A stretch of 64,000 nt of DNA. Origin: Heliocidaris tuberculata. Taxonomy: Eukaryota > Echinodermata > Echinoidea > Camarodonta > Echinometridae. A program made the position numbers and the translations under genes. Numbering within the stretch: position 1 is the first letter of the stretch; each line of letters begins with the position of its first letter. The notes under the pieces are model-generated. The model did not search any database. It had not been told where the DNA came from and saw nothing but the letters and a program-made list of their open reading frames with translations. Below, one piece after another: positions 46,231-56,600 of this stretch. Location of the stretch: contig CM046852.1 in NCBI GenBank assembly GCA_025618425.1, positions 6,717,566 through 6,781,565 of the forward strand, given 5' to 3'.

Positions 46231-46311
46231 GAGAGAATAGTACACCGCTATCCAAAACTGAGATCTCAAATGCATGAACAAAACAAAAAACAAAAAAAAA
46301 TTAAGCTTTAA

Positions 46312-47590
46312 GAAAAAATTTACAAAGTTCATATAATCTGGGTACATAATACACAAACTGCAAATACATCTCACAATATCAAGTACACTTGTTTAGATCA
46401 ATCAGTCCGAAAAAAATCGTTGATCATAACGAGAAAAAAAAATGGAATTATAAAAATATGTACAACAGCTGACAAGATTTGAAAAGCACTGATTTTGTTG
46501 AGATTGCGAGTTTAGATAATATTTGCTTGTTGAGAATTTCAGAAGAGAACATAATTATAATAGCACTAAATCAAGCAGAACCTACACTGGCAATCATTCT
46601 GCAATACTTTAGCAACATCGACCACAGAACGAACAAAAAGTTACATAACTCCCAATAGCCAAGAATCGGTAGATTTGGAGTCGGTTTGACCGTGTGACTC
46701 GCGTATAAGCATCATTAGGGTATCATCTGCTAAATTCCAACAAAGGTGTTATGTCTTTTTTTAAGAACCTGTAAAGTTTAAGGTGATGCTTCATTTAGGA
46801 TAAACAGGGAGCCAGTTTCCAATGTCTCTTGAAAGCATTTGGAGTATTTTAACCAGTTGACTACTGAATTATTCCCGTAGGCAAAGGTTATCTATGCTCT
46901 GTAGTCTACAGTGACGATGACCCTAACAGACCCCACAAAGAGGGGGGGGGGGGGGGGAATCAGATTTATTTGATTTAAATAATAATTTACTTGATTTTCT
47001 TAGTTAAAAATTTTGCTCCCATAGAAAAGAAACTGATTTTGGTACAACTAATACCAGACATGATTTGTAGTACAAATTAATTTTTAGCAAAATTTTTTTA
47101 AAAATCAAACAATTTTTTTGTTATTTTTTCTGTTTTTCTGTTTTTTATTTAAATCGGCAATTTAAAAAAACCCCCAAAAATAAGGCAATTTGAACTGGGA
47201 TTCTAATCATGATTTAAATCAAGGCAATATAAATTGTGCCACACTTGCTCAAGACTTTGTAAAAGACATTTTTAGTGACCAGACATTTGCTCTGTCAAAA
47301 TTTGCTACAGGCTGTCTTTCTACAAAAATTAATGTTATTTTTCATTCGACTTGTTACTCTCTTAAAAATTGGCTGTGATTCCTTCTATTTGTCAAATCAT
47401 GAAAATCAATAAAACTTACATTTTTTAAAATGTTAAAGGTAGGCATTTGGTTAGTGCAGAAAAAAATCGACTGAGATACAGTTGTCACCAGAGCATGTTT
47501 TGGAGCAACGATTGTTTATCAGCAGATGGTAAAACAAATAGAATGTATTAAAAATGGACGTCGGTGTGTGCTGAGATACAGAAGCGTGTT
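46312..47590. other. No supported gene
   Basis: AT-rich sequence. A TTAACCAGTTGACTACTGAATT word near 46851 resembles one arm of the small TTAA hairpin at 50929. G run near 46941-46957. Confidence 0.3.
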
Positions 47591-47595
47591 TTGAC

Positions 47596-47753
47596 CAGTG
47601 CCGTATATTGAGAGAGTCTGGCCGACTCGGTTTCAGTTGGGCACAACATGGCGTATATTCCTTTGTTACATGGTTGCCTAACAAAGCAACATACCGCCAT
47701 ATTGTTACCCACTGGAGCAGAGTTGGCCAGACTCTCTCTATATACGGCACTGG
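47596..47753. mobile_element. Foldback MITE, AGAGTYTGGCC family, copy 2
   Basis: The outer ends CCAGTGCCGTATAT..GAGAGAGTCTGGCC and GGCCAGACTCTCTC..TATATACGGCACTGG are near-perfect inverted repeats of about 34 bp. The interior is shared with 21031-21152. Confidence 0.85.
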
Positions 47754-47926
47754 TTTTGACATCGTCTTAGCGCCCTCCTGGCTCTTAGCAGCAGATATTT
47801 CTCCTGCATTCAGTACATTATCATAAGCACATTCCTTGTTTTCTTTGATCTGCCATACATACATGTAGTACAGAACAATAATTATGGTCTGTTTGGAACC
47901 AGAAGGACTTTAACTCTGTATTAAAG

Positions 47927-48695
47927 TACAGTTAAAGGAGAATGAAACACTGGGGGGGGGGGGGGAATCAATTTTATTGAAAAGAGAGGATAGAGAGAAG
48001 CAATCTAAAAAAAGTTCCATCAAAATCGGTTACGAAATGAGAAAGTTATGAAAGTTTGAAAAGTCTCAATTTACTTTCTATGGCGATCCTCAAATTGGCA
48101 ATGTTGCTTCAAAGTGACAGTTTTAGTAGTACAACTCTCCATATGTTTTGTACACAAAATTTCATATTTCCCCATTATCTCTCAAGGTGCAGCTTGATTC
48201 CTTAGCTCAAGATATATCTTGGGGAAAATGTATTTGACACAACATATCTTGAGTTCACATAAAGACAAGCAGCATCTTCAGAGATAATGGAGAAAATATG
48301 AAATTTTGTGTACAAAACATATTGAGAGTTGTGCTACTAAACCTGCAATTTTGAAGCAACAATGCTAATTTGAGGATCGCCATAGAAAGCAAATTGAGAC
48401 TTTTCAGACTTTTACAACTTTTTCATTTCATAACCGATTTTGATGGAACTTTTTAAAAATTGCTTCTCTCTATCCTCTCTTTTATTTAAAATGGATATTT
48501 CTTCAGGGTTTCATTCTCCTTTAACTTTGCTTAAGTCGAATCTGTTGGGACCACAAAAAATAGTTCCACTCATGCAAAATTTGACTTAGGAAATGTAAAT
48601 AGCACATGTTTTGCATAGTTTGGTCAAAAAAATTGCTTTGACTTTGGTAAAGTTTGCCTTATAAATGCGACTTCGAGTTAAGCAAGGTTAACTGT
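47927..48695. mobile_element. Tigger/pogo-like MITE split by a TTAA foldback
   Basis: The left end TACAGTTAA (47927-47935) and the right end GCAAGGTTAACTGTA (to 48695) pair when the insert 47936-48524 is removed. The restored left arm then reads into CTTTGCTTAAGTCGAA, complementary to TTCGAGTTAAGCAAGG. TACAGT..ACTGTA ends fit Tc1/mariner-pogo relatives. Confidence 0.75.
47932..48524. mobile_element. Long TTAA foldback nested in the pogo-like MITE
   Basis: TTAA at 47932-47935 and 48521-48524. Ends AGGAGAATGAAACACTGG and CAGGGTTTCATTCTCCT. Arms of about 250 bp are near-perfect complements (e.g. GTACACAAAATTTCATATTT and its complement near 48297). Confidence 0.88.
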
Positions 48696-48734
48696 ATATG
48701 CGTTATTGCCCTTTTGGCTCCAAACAGACAATAT

Positions 48735-48943
48735 GGCCCGAATTCACAAAGGAGGTTTAAACCGTGGGAAGGTTTAAACCTCCGTAAGCGTACTAAAATA
48801 AGCGTAAATAAGCGCACATTTCCCATGCGCGCGCTCAAAGAAAATATATGATTGGTTGGGATTCCGTGCGCATGTACGCTTAAAAACCCCAGGAGGGGGT
48901 TTAAACCATGGTTTAAACCAAATCTCCTTTGTGAATTCGGGCC
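48735..48943. mobile_element. MITE, GGCCCGAATTCACAAAGGAGG family, copy 1
   Basis: Inverted ends GGCCCGAATTCACAAAGGAG and CTCCTTTGTGAATTCGGGCC; TAT on both sides. Multiple GGTTTAAACC palindromes inside. Confidence 0.88.
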
Positions 48944-49147
48944 TATGAGTTCACATAACGGTGATATTCATTGCTCCATGAATTACTATGAGCTCAATAC
49001 ACAACAGTGTTTTGTCCATGAATTTCATATTTGTACACTCTCAGCTGCATCAATTAAACTAAAAAATCAAGCACTCAAGTTTGATTATCAGAATAAAAGC
49101 AGTATCTCCTTACAACAAAACAGATCCTCCAAGCACCATATATCCAT

Positions 49148-49331
49148 TACAGTGGAACCTGGTTATAAAGAACACTGTTATAGCAAACTCTCATTAGAAC
49201 AAGGTCATTTTATGTTCCAACTTCTTTGTATTCTATCGGTTTTTAGCCCTGATATTACAAGGTTTTGATATAAAGAGGAATTTCACTTGTCCCAATGAGT
49301 TTGTTATAACAAGGTTGGTTCCACTTTATTT
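49148..49331. mobile_element. Pogo/Tigger-like MITE (CAGTGGAACCTGGTTATAA)
   Basis: Left end TACAGTGGAACCTGGTTATA; right end GTTATAACAAGGTTGGTTCC..ACTTTA, an imperfect inverted repeat of about 25 bp. End wording is typical of pogo-type MITEs. Confidence 0.7.
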
Positions 49332-49376
49332 CATCTTTAATGAAGGAAAGCTAATATACCCAAAATAATTCAATAC

Positions 49377-49515
49377 ACCATTTCATAAAACTTGTTGTTA
49401 ATAACAGCTTCATCATTTCTATGACAAATTTGCTGACAGCCATTGAAATGAAATGATTTCAGTAGCTTAAAATAATTACTGTCACTTGTTATCAATAACA
49501 AGTTTTATGAACCAG
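49377..49515. mobile_element. Foldback, TTTCATAAAACTTGTT family
   Basis: ATTTCATAAAACTTGTTGTTA and AATAACAAGTTTTATGAA arms with the shared, diverged core (GACAAATTTGCTGACAGCCA). Confidence 0.75.
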
Positions 49516-49521
49516 GGACCT

Positions 49522-49660
49522 GGGGAGCGTTTCATGAAAGGAAGTTGTCAGATATTTCATCCGACAACTGTTATAAGCTACTGAAATCCTTGCATCTGAT
49601 TGGCTGAGAGCAAACTTGTCGGATGAAATATCTGACAAGTCCTTTCATGAAACGCTCCCC
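49522..49660. mobile_element. Foldback with near-perfect 45-bp arms
   Basis: GGGGAGCGTTTCATGAAAGG .. and its complement ending ..CCTTTCATGAAACGCTCCCC. The core CTTGCATCTGATTGGCTGAG is shared with 27880-28025 and, inverted, with 50158-50309. Confidence 0.88.
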
Positions 49661-49678
49661 TGGACTGCTGTTCTCATC

Positions 49679-50074
49679 GGCCCGAATTTACAAAGGTGGT
49701 TTCAATTCAGACCATGGTTTATGCAGATTTCGTGGCATAAATACGCTTGATTTAGCGCATACACTTAAAAAGATCCAATAATGAACGTGTGCCGGTCGCG
49801 CGTGATTGGCAAAAGCGCTAAATTCACGCTAGTTGCCATTGTTTAGACCACGGTTTATGTAAATTCCGACCATGGTTTATTCAAATAAATTAAAATAAAC
49901 CATGGTCTGAACCATGGCAACTAGCGTGAATTTAGCTCTTTTGCCAACCACGCGCAACCGGCGCGCGTTCATTATTGGATCTTTTTAAGTGTATGCGCTA
50001 AATGAAGCGTATTTACACCACGAAATCTGCATAAACCATGGTGTGAATTGAAACCACCTTCGTGAATTCCGGCC
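49679..50074. mobile_element. MITE, GGCCCGAATT family, long variant
   Basis: Ends GGCCCGAATTTACAAAGGTG and CACCTTCGTGAATTCCGGCC. Inner arms of about 180 bp are inverted with respect to each other (CATGGTTTATGCAGATTTCG and its complement), so it is an almost complete hairpin of 396 bp. Confidence 0.85.
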
Positions 50075-50157
50075 ATTATTTTTGTGAGACAGAAGTCAGT
50101 ACACCAATCCCCCACTATTCCTGACTTTTCCTCTCAAGTGATTTCTACCTACTCCAG

Positions 50158-50309
50158 GGCCGCATTTCATAAAACTTACATGTACTATCAATAACAACTG
50201 CCACACATCTATGACAAATTTGCTCTCAGCCAATCAGATGCAAGTATTTCAGTAGCTTATAACTGTTATTGTAACTTGTCATAGTTATCAAATATTACGA
50301 AACGGGCCC
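50158..50309. mobile_element. Foldback, ATTTCATAAAACTT family
   Basis: GGCCGCATTTCATAAAACTT start and ATTACGAAACGGGCC end, with core CTCAGCCAATCAGATGCAAG. Confidence 0.75.
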
Positions 50310-50355
50310 AGATGGGGCACAACTGAATTTCTTTGACAGTAGTGGTAAACCCAAA

Positions 50356-50565
50356 GGCCCAAATTCACAAAGGAGGTTTGGTTTAAACCATGGTTTAAAC
50401 CCCCTCCTGGTTTTTTAAGCGTACGTGCACATGGAATCCGATCCAATCATATATTTTCTTTGAGCGCGCGCATGGGCAGTGTGTGCTTATTTACGCTTAT
50501 TTTAGTACGCTTAACGTAGGTTTAAACCTTACCCATGGTTTAAACCTCCTTTGTGAATTCGGGCC
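50356..50565. mobile_element. MITE, GGCCCGAATTCACAAAGGAGG family, copy 2 (inverted)
   Basis: Ends GGCCCAAATTCACAAAGGAG and CTCCTTTGTGAATTCGGGCC. The interior is the reverse complement of 48735-48943. Confidence 0.88.
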
Positions 50566-50928
50566 ATAATAGTTCAGAGTAGTCTTACAGTCTAAAGAAA
50601 TCTGCATTCCTCATCAAATTGGCACCAATTATTTTTCATTTTCCGCTCCTTCATGCAGGCCTATATATCTTAAGAAAATGAAAATATCTCTTAAATGAAC
50701 CAACGTCAATGGAAATTACTACATTCAACAGTAAAAATGGCAAATTCCTATACAGAAATAGTGATCGTAAATTTTACACAGCATTGTCAATTTAGAGACT
50801 TTAATGATTAATTACAATTAAAGCTTTCTTATGAACAGCAAACCCACTGCATTAGAAATTGACTCAAATTTGTCTGTGTACTTAACAGCAGTCTGTATCA
50901 AAAGATAATGCAAAAATGTCACTAAGAG

Positions 50929-51008
50929 TTAACCCGTTGACTACTGAATTCTCTCATTCCCATAGGAATAGTACAGGGACTACCTGGTTTATGTAGTCAA
51001 CGGGTTAA
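50929..51008. mobile_element. 80-bp TTAA hairpin
   Basis: TTAACCCGTTGACTAC at 50929 and GTAGTCAACGGGTTAA ending at 51008: perfect 16-bp inverted ends that include the TTAA target. Confidence 0.85.
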
Positions 51009-51168
51009 GCCACCCCTCATTGAAATAAGGAGCACAGCTTTGGAACTTGTGACACATGCATGTTGTCACATCGCCAAAGTTTATGACTGGCATAACAAAC
51101 ATGTACATCGGGCACGTCACCTTTGAAATTATGTTAAAGGATAGAGTTGAGTTATGGTCATATGATCA

Positions 51169-51820
51169 GACCTGCCAACCCTGAAACCCAAGAAATAGGG
51201 ACAAATGACAAGGCAGAGGCTGAAAATAGGGACATTTCTGAGTTTCCTATACATTACTACTGACAGATGTTTGCAAAAATAGGGACACTGTGGTAGAAGT
51301 GGCTCTTTGTTTTAACAAAAATTGGGAAAATCCCTGTTAACTCTTTCAGTGCCGATGACACGTATATATGACAGATAGACTTGTGATGTTCATTCACCAA
51401 TTGCTCGACCACAGGTCGAAATTTTGAGCATAAATCAAGCATTCTAAATATATGATTATAATTATATGCCACCATAGACATTTTCAGAGAAAATTGCAAA
51501 TTAAAAAAAAGATATTACCTTATTTCAACATTAAACAGTAGTAAACAAATGAGAAACCAAAAAATATTGGACAAAAAAGAAACTCAAATATAATTTTCAA
51601 TAATTCTTATGTATAAAGTTGGGTAAAGTAATGTTTGGTATCATAAGAAATGGTAATAATATTTCCTACAAGTTTTGTACACAATATTTTGTGAAATAAT
51701 AGATGGTTAATGAAGTGCAGACATTTGAAAAGTAGGCATTGATCACATTTTGGTAAAATTTTGAAGAGAGCTAAACCCCTTGGCACAGTAAGAGTTAAAT
51801 AGGGACAGTTGGCAGGTACA
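51169..51820. mobile_element. TIR element (ACCTGCCAAC ends) interrupted by a TTAA MITE
   Basis: Left end GACCTGCCAACCCTGAAA and right end GGGACAGTTGGCAGGT. The words AATAGGGACA on both sides of the inner MITE show that the two halves were once contiguous. Confidence 0.7.
51337..51798. mobile_element. piggyBac-type MITE (TTAACTCTTTCAGTGCC), nested
   Basis: TTAA at 51337-51340 and 51795-51798, ends CTCTTTCAGTGCCGATGACA and ..CTTGGCACAGTAAGAG. 462 bp, non-coding. Confidence 0.85.
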
Positions 51821-52290
51821 TGTAAGTGATTACATTGTGAAAGAAGCTGTCTGGGAGCAATTGGGAAAGGTTGATAACGTCTACAGAAGAATTGGTATTT
51901 TCATATTTGTATTTTATTTGTTTAATCACGGTAAAAAACCTGCTATTAGCTAAAAGCTGCTTTTCAGCAAGGCCGTGAACATAACGATAACATAACGATA
52001 AATACATATGTACGTATACGAACTGTATACTGTGAGGTTTTGGAATCATCAAAATTATAAGAAATCAACCCAATCTTGCTGAAAAGCACATGCACTGTAC
52101 ACATGAATGGATATATTGGACTACACACACATGTGGCATGAATATTCAGCTCGAATACTTCAGCTATTTCTTGTCATATTTTGAATATGAGCGCATTTGA
52201 GGAGTAATTCTTTTCCGAGGACATTTCTAACTCTGATGTCCTTCCAAACTGACATAAAAGGAATGAGAAAGCTCACAAATTATTTTTCAC
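51820..52290 (-). repeat. 450-bp dispersed repeat, copy 1
   Basis: In reverse complement this matches 57290-57640: GAGCTTTCTCATTCC-like start, TGAGCGCAT/TGCATTCATATT region, TTTTGGAATCATC-like middle (52035) and CCTTTCCCAATTGC-like end (51855). No ends with target duplications were resolved. Confidence 0.75.
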
Positions 52291-53667
52291 CTTTCCCAGA
52301 GCTCCACCTTCTCTTTCAACTTCTGAGCTGCATAATGTTTGGTTCTTAATCAATAAAATTTCTCAATATAATCTACCTAAGCAAACATTACACATGTATT
52401 TCTGCTGATACAATGTTTACATACTATACTCCCACTGTAAGCCTGAATTCAAAATGTTAAAGCTCATCTACAGTATTGGTAGAAAAAAGGAAATTGGAAA
52501 GAAACATGTTAAATATAGTCTCATGTTGTTCTCCTTGTATCAAAAGATGTCTGTAAGAGATCATTTGGTATTCCATCTATGATTTCTGGTGAATTTCAGT
52601 GTAAATAGCTGTAAGGAATGCTTGATCACTGCCATTATGCTAGGACCCTTCCACCCCGACGGCTCCCCGCACAACAATCTTGGGGCTTCCCATAGAGACA
52701 GCGTGTGTGCACTGTGTGTAGCTACTCATCATTGGTTTTACACGTGTGTTTACAGTGTATAGCACATGCTGCCTTTGTTGGGATTTTACGTGCCTGTCCC
52801 GGCACATAAATTAGTTTTTGCCTCTTATTTGTTTAATATTAAACTTTAGGAGGCAAAATCTTCACAGTGTCTTAGTATTGCTAGTATCTTGCTATTTATC
52901 AACAAAAATTGAAGAAATCTGACGAACAGTTTTTGAGAGCTTACCAAAACTTTACATGACCTTTAAACAACAAAATTAACAAATATATAATCGTAATAAG
53001 GTAAACGTCAATAAAATTCAAACAAGATATAACAAATTTTAATTTACATACAGCAACTGAATCAGTATTGGCAAACTCAAATAATTTCAAGGAGTTAGAT
53101 GTATTTCAGATTTTTAAAACAGAACTGATAAGAGAAATTAATAAAATAACCATTCAATAATCATATTCATTAGATTCTAAAGGCTGAAAGACAGAGACTC
53201 AGGCCCAATAAGATGAACAGAAAATAAGCAACAACTTGAATCATGTTTCACTCTGCACTTAATATATTTTCTTAATAAATGGGCAAGTAACAGCTATTTT
53301 AAGATTTTAGTAGATCTGATGATTGTGTTGAGTTGACGGCCTGACTATTGCTAGGATCAAACCAAAAATCAAGGAAAACAAAACTTCTAATGTTAATTTT
53401 TTATCATAATACTACTTGGTAACGTATGGAACACCACAAACAGTGAACTTGCCCAAATACAATCAAGGACATTTCACTCGCATGAAAATTGCTGGAACAA
53501 TGCGATTCTTGTGAATGCAGTTTCATGATTGAAACTACATTATAAAAACACGTAAGAATTCCAACTTACATCCATACCAGATTTTCAAAGCAGAAAAGAG
53601 CATGAATAGATAAGGACTTGAGGATTCATTTTACAGCAGTACTGACGCGAGTTTTGGAAGGTACCAT
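52291..53667. other. 3' flank of the transporter gene
   Basis: Should contain the 3' UTR of the minus-strand transporter. No confident polyadenylation signal was identified and no other exon is supported. Confidence 0.35.
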
Positions 53668-56600
53668 TCACTCTCTGTGGTTTTTCCTTTTAAGAATCGG
53701 AGGTTTCCTCAATTGTTTGTTGTTTGACCCACCATTCTTGAAAATTTCTTCCATGGGCAGGGCTTCCTCGATGCTGTGGAAGAGTTCCAGGGCGGGACTC
53801 TTTTCGGCAGGTAATGACTCCTTCTCTTGCCCATTCGATGCCATCAACCACATCACATAGAAAAAGATGAGAGATGAGAGTGCGGATGTTGCCAACATCC
53901 AATACATGAGGACCATAGGGCCAAGGGTGCCTTCAAAGAGGGAACCGATGATAAGAGGCACGCACATTTCACCAAGGGCACTTCCCACGATGAGGAAGGA
54001 TGCGGTGTTGCCAGTGACAGGGGTGTATGACTCAAGCCAGGCGATACCACTGGGGAAGAGGGATGCCATGGACAGGCCTAAGAAAGCACTGCAAATCCAA
54101 AGGACGTTCTCGTTGCTGTCCGCGAGGAGCGTCAAGGCTACAGAAGTTGAAACGCATCCCACCATGTCTGCAATTACCATCTTCAGGGGCGAGATGACAC
54201 TGGCAAGGCAGATGGCTAGACCCCGCCCTAGTGAGAAGGTTCCCCAGAACAGGGCTGCCACATGGCTAGCACGGTCCTGCTCAAAGTGGTGCTGACTCTT
54301 AATGGCAAACATGGAGACAAAGCTTCCGTAAGCGACTTCTCCGCCGACGTACAGGAAGTAGAAGAAGAATAGGAGGACAATGATCCTGGTTCGGAATGGA
54401 AAGTTGTTCATATCTGACGTCTTGTTCGCATTCTCTGACCCAGTGTATTGAGGCTCATCTTTGGGCTTGGTGCAAAGGAAGTAGAAAAACACCCCAGAGG
54501 TGAGAAGAACCATGACCCCTATAATGATATAGGCTATCGCGAACCTTTCGACATGGAGCTGGGGTGCAGGCTGCTCTGAGTTTGTGTATTCATCTTCATT
54601 GCCTTCTCCTGGGGTACCATCTTTATTTTCTGCATCTAGGGTAGAATTTTTGTTTTCTCCTCCTGATTTTTCATCTCCTTCACGTTTCTTCCTTGAGGTA
54701 CCATCTAGATTTTCTTTATCTGGGGTACCATCTAGATTTTCTTTATCTAGGGTACCATTTTGATTTTCTTTATCTGGGGTACCATCTAGATTTTCTTTAT
54801 CTGGGGTACCATCTTGATTTTCTTTATCTGGGGTACCATCTTGATTTTCTTTGTCTGGGGTACCATCTTGATTTTCTTTATCTGGGGTACCATCTTGATT
54901 TTCTTTATCTAGGGTACCATTTTGATTTTCTTTATCTGGGGTACCATCTAGATTTTCTTTATCTGGGGTACCATCTTGATTTTCTTTATCTAGGGTACCA
55001 TTTTGATTTTCTTTATCTAGGGTACCATTTTGATTTTCTTTATCTGGGGTACCATCTAGATTTTCTTTATCTGGGGTACCATCTTGATTTTCTTTGTCTG
55101 GGGTACCATCTTGATTTTCTTTATCTGGGGTACCATCTTGATTTTCTTTATCTAGGGTACCATTTTGATTTTCTTTATCTGGGGTACCATCTTGATTTTC
55201 TTTATCTGGGGTACCATCTTGATTTTCTTTGTCTGGGATACCATCTTGATTTTCTTTATTTGCCGTACCATTTTGATTTCCTTTTCCTACGGTCTGATGA
55301 ACGTTTACAGTGTTACCGCCAGGTTCTCCTGGTTTATTATTTATAAATGGTATTGCCATTGTGGAACTCTGCACAGGCGGAGCTGATGTGGTACTATTTG
55401 CCATCATGGCGCTGTTTGTTTCCACCAAGAAAGGAGCGGCAACGAGAGGAGCGATGAAGGCACCAACGGCAAAGCTGAAGTGGAGGGCCTGCAGCATGGT
55501 CCCAGAACGCTTCTTCCCCCACATACGAAGGCAAACAAGATTAGCACCTGTAGATGGTAAAAAATATAGTATTTATTTCTCTTTAAAGGTGAATAGAAAA
55601 TCCAGTTGTATGACACATGCTCCTGCGATCATTGCTCAGTAGTCAAATCTAAATCTAATCTAAAACCCAATAGCTACCCTGACCCTATCCCTATATTTTT
55701 GACAAAATGAAACCTGAAGCAACTGTTGCCAGAGCAAATGTCAAATCACCAAAAAGCCCTGATGATTTTTATTATTCAGTGTTACATGACATTTATGCAA
55801 AGGATCACCTGTTAACCATGTATCACACTGGAAACAGAGGCCCCTCGCTAACTGTTTGATCTCTGTTCCTGATACCCACTAGAAGCTGTGCGAACGTATC
55901 TACAACATATACTTACATGTGTACGAGGATCGGATGTGCGCAGCCTGGAGGTCTGAACTTAGTCACATGGTATCAGTTTGTAATTTTAGTTTTAAATCAT
56001 CAATATTTTGATATTTAAAGGAGTGACTGATTTGTGAGTCTCAGAACATCTCATAATTCACAAACAAGGGAAATGCCCAGGGCTGTCTTGCCTGTACTGC
56101 GCAATTGTCGGGGCAAAGGTCAGGGCACTTAAGGGTGCTGCCCTGAGCCCTCCCCACGTGGGAGCCATGTACTCCATTTGTATAACTTAAATCCCCTTCA
56201 ACTAAGATTTATTGGATAGTGAAGTTCATTTGAAATCAAGCTGTACATTTTAAAGAAGCAGAATATGTGTACATAACGCTGTATCTGTGACAAAGTAAAG
56301 CCTGCAGCAATTTTCGTAAGCACATACATGCATATCAGAGCACCAAATCTACTAACCTGTATCTAAGACACCCATGCTGACACCCACACTACTGATACAC
56401 ACTGCTAATCTACTAACCTGTATCTAAGACACCCATGCTGACACCCACACTACTGATACACACTGCTAATCTACTAACCTGTATCTAAGACACCCATGCT
56501 GACACCCACACTACTGATACACACTGCTAAGCCCATGACCGTCATCATGTATGGAGCAATCACTATGCCAATACCACACAGGAGCAAGGTGACAGCCAGA

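Noticed and set aside
45729..46311. Repeat proteins on both strands from the 99-bp array
   Set aside because: The period is a multiple of three, so both strands stay open automatically. The plus frame is closed just upstream at 45829 and has no ATG or exon signals.
46675..46710. GGAGTCGGTTTGACCGTGTGACTC as a copy of the outer foldback near 27789
   Set aside because: Only one end-like fragment is visible; too short to assign.
54693..55346. 217-codon plus-strand frame with a GYHLDFLYL repeat
   Set aside because: It is the antisense of the 27-bp repeat inside the well-supported transporter exon.
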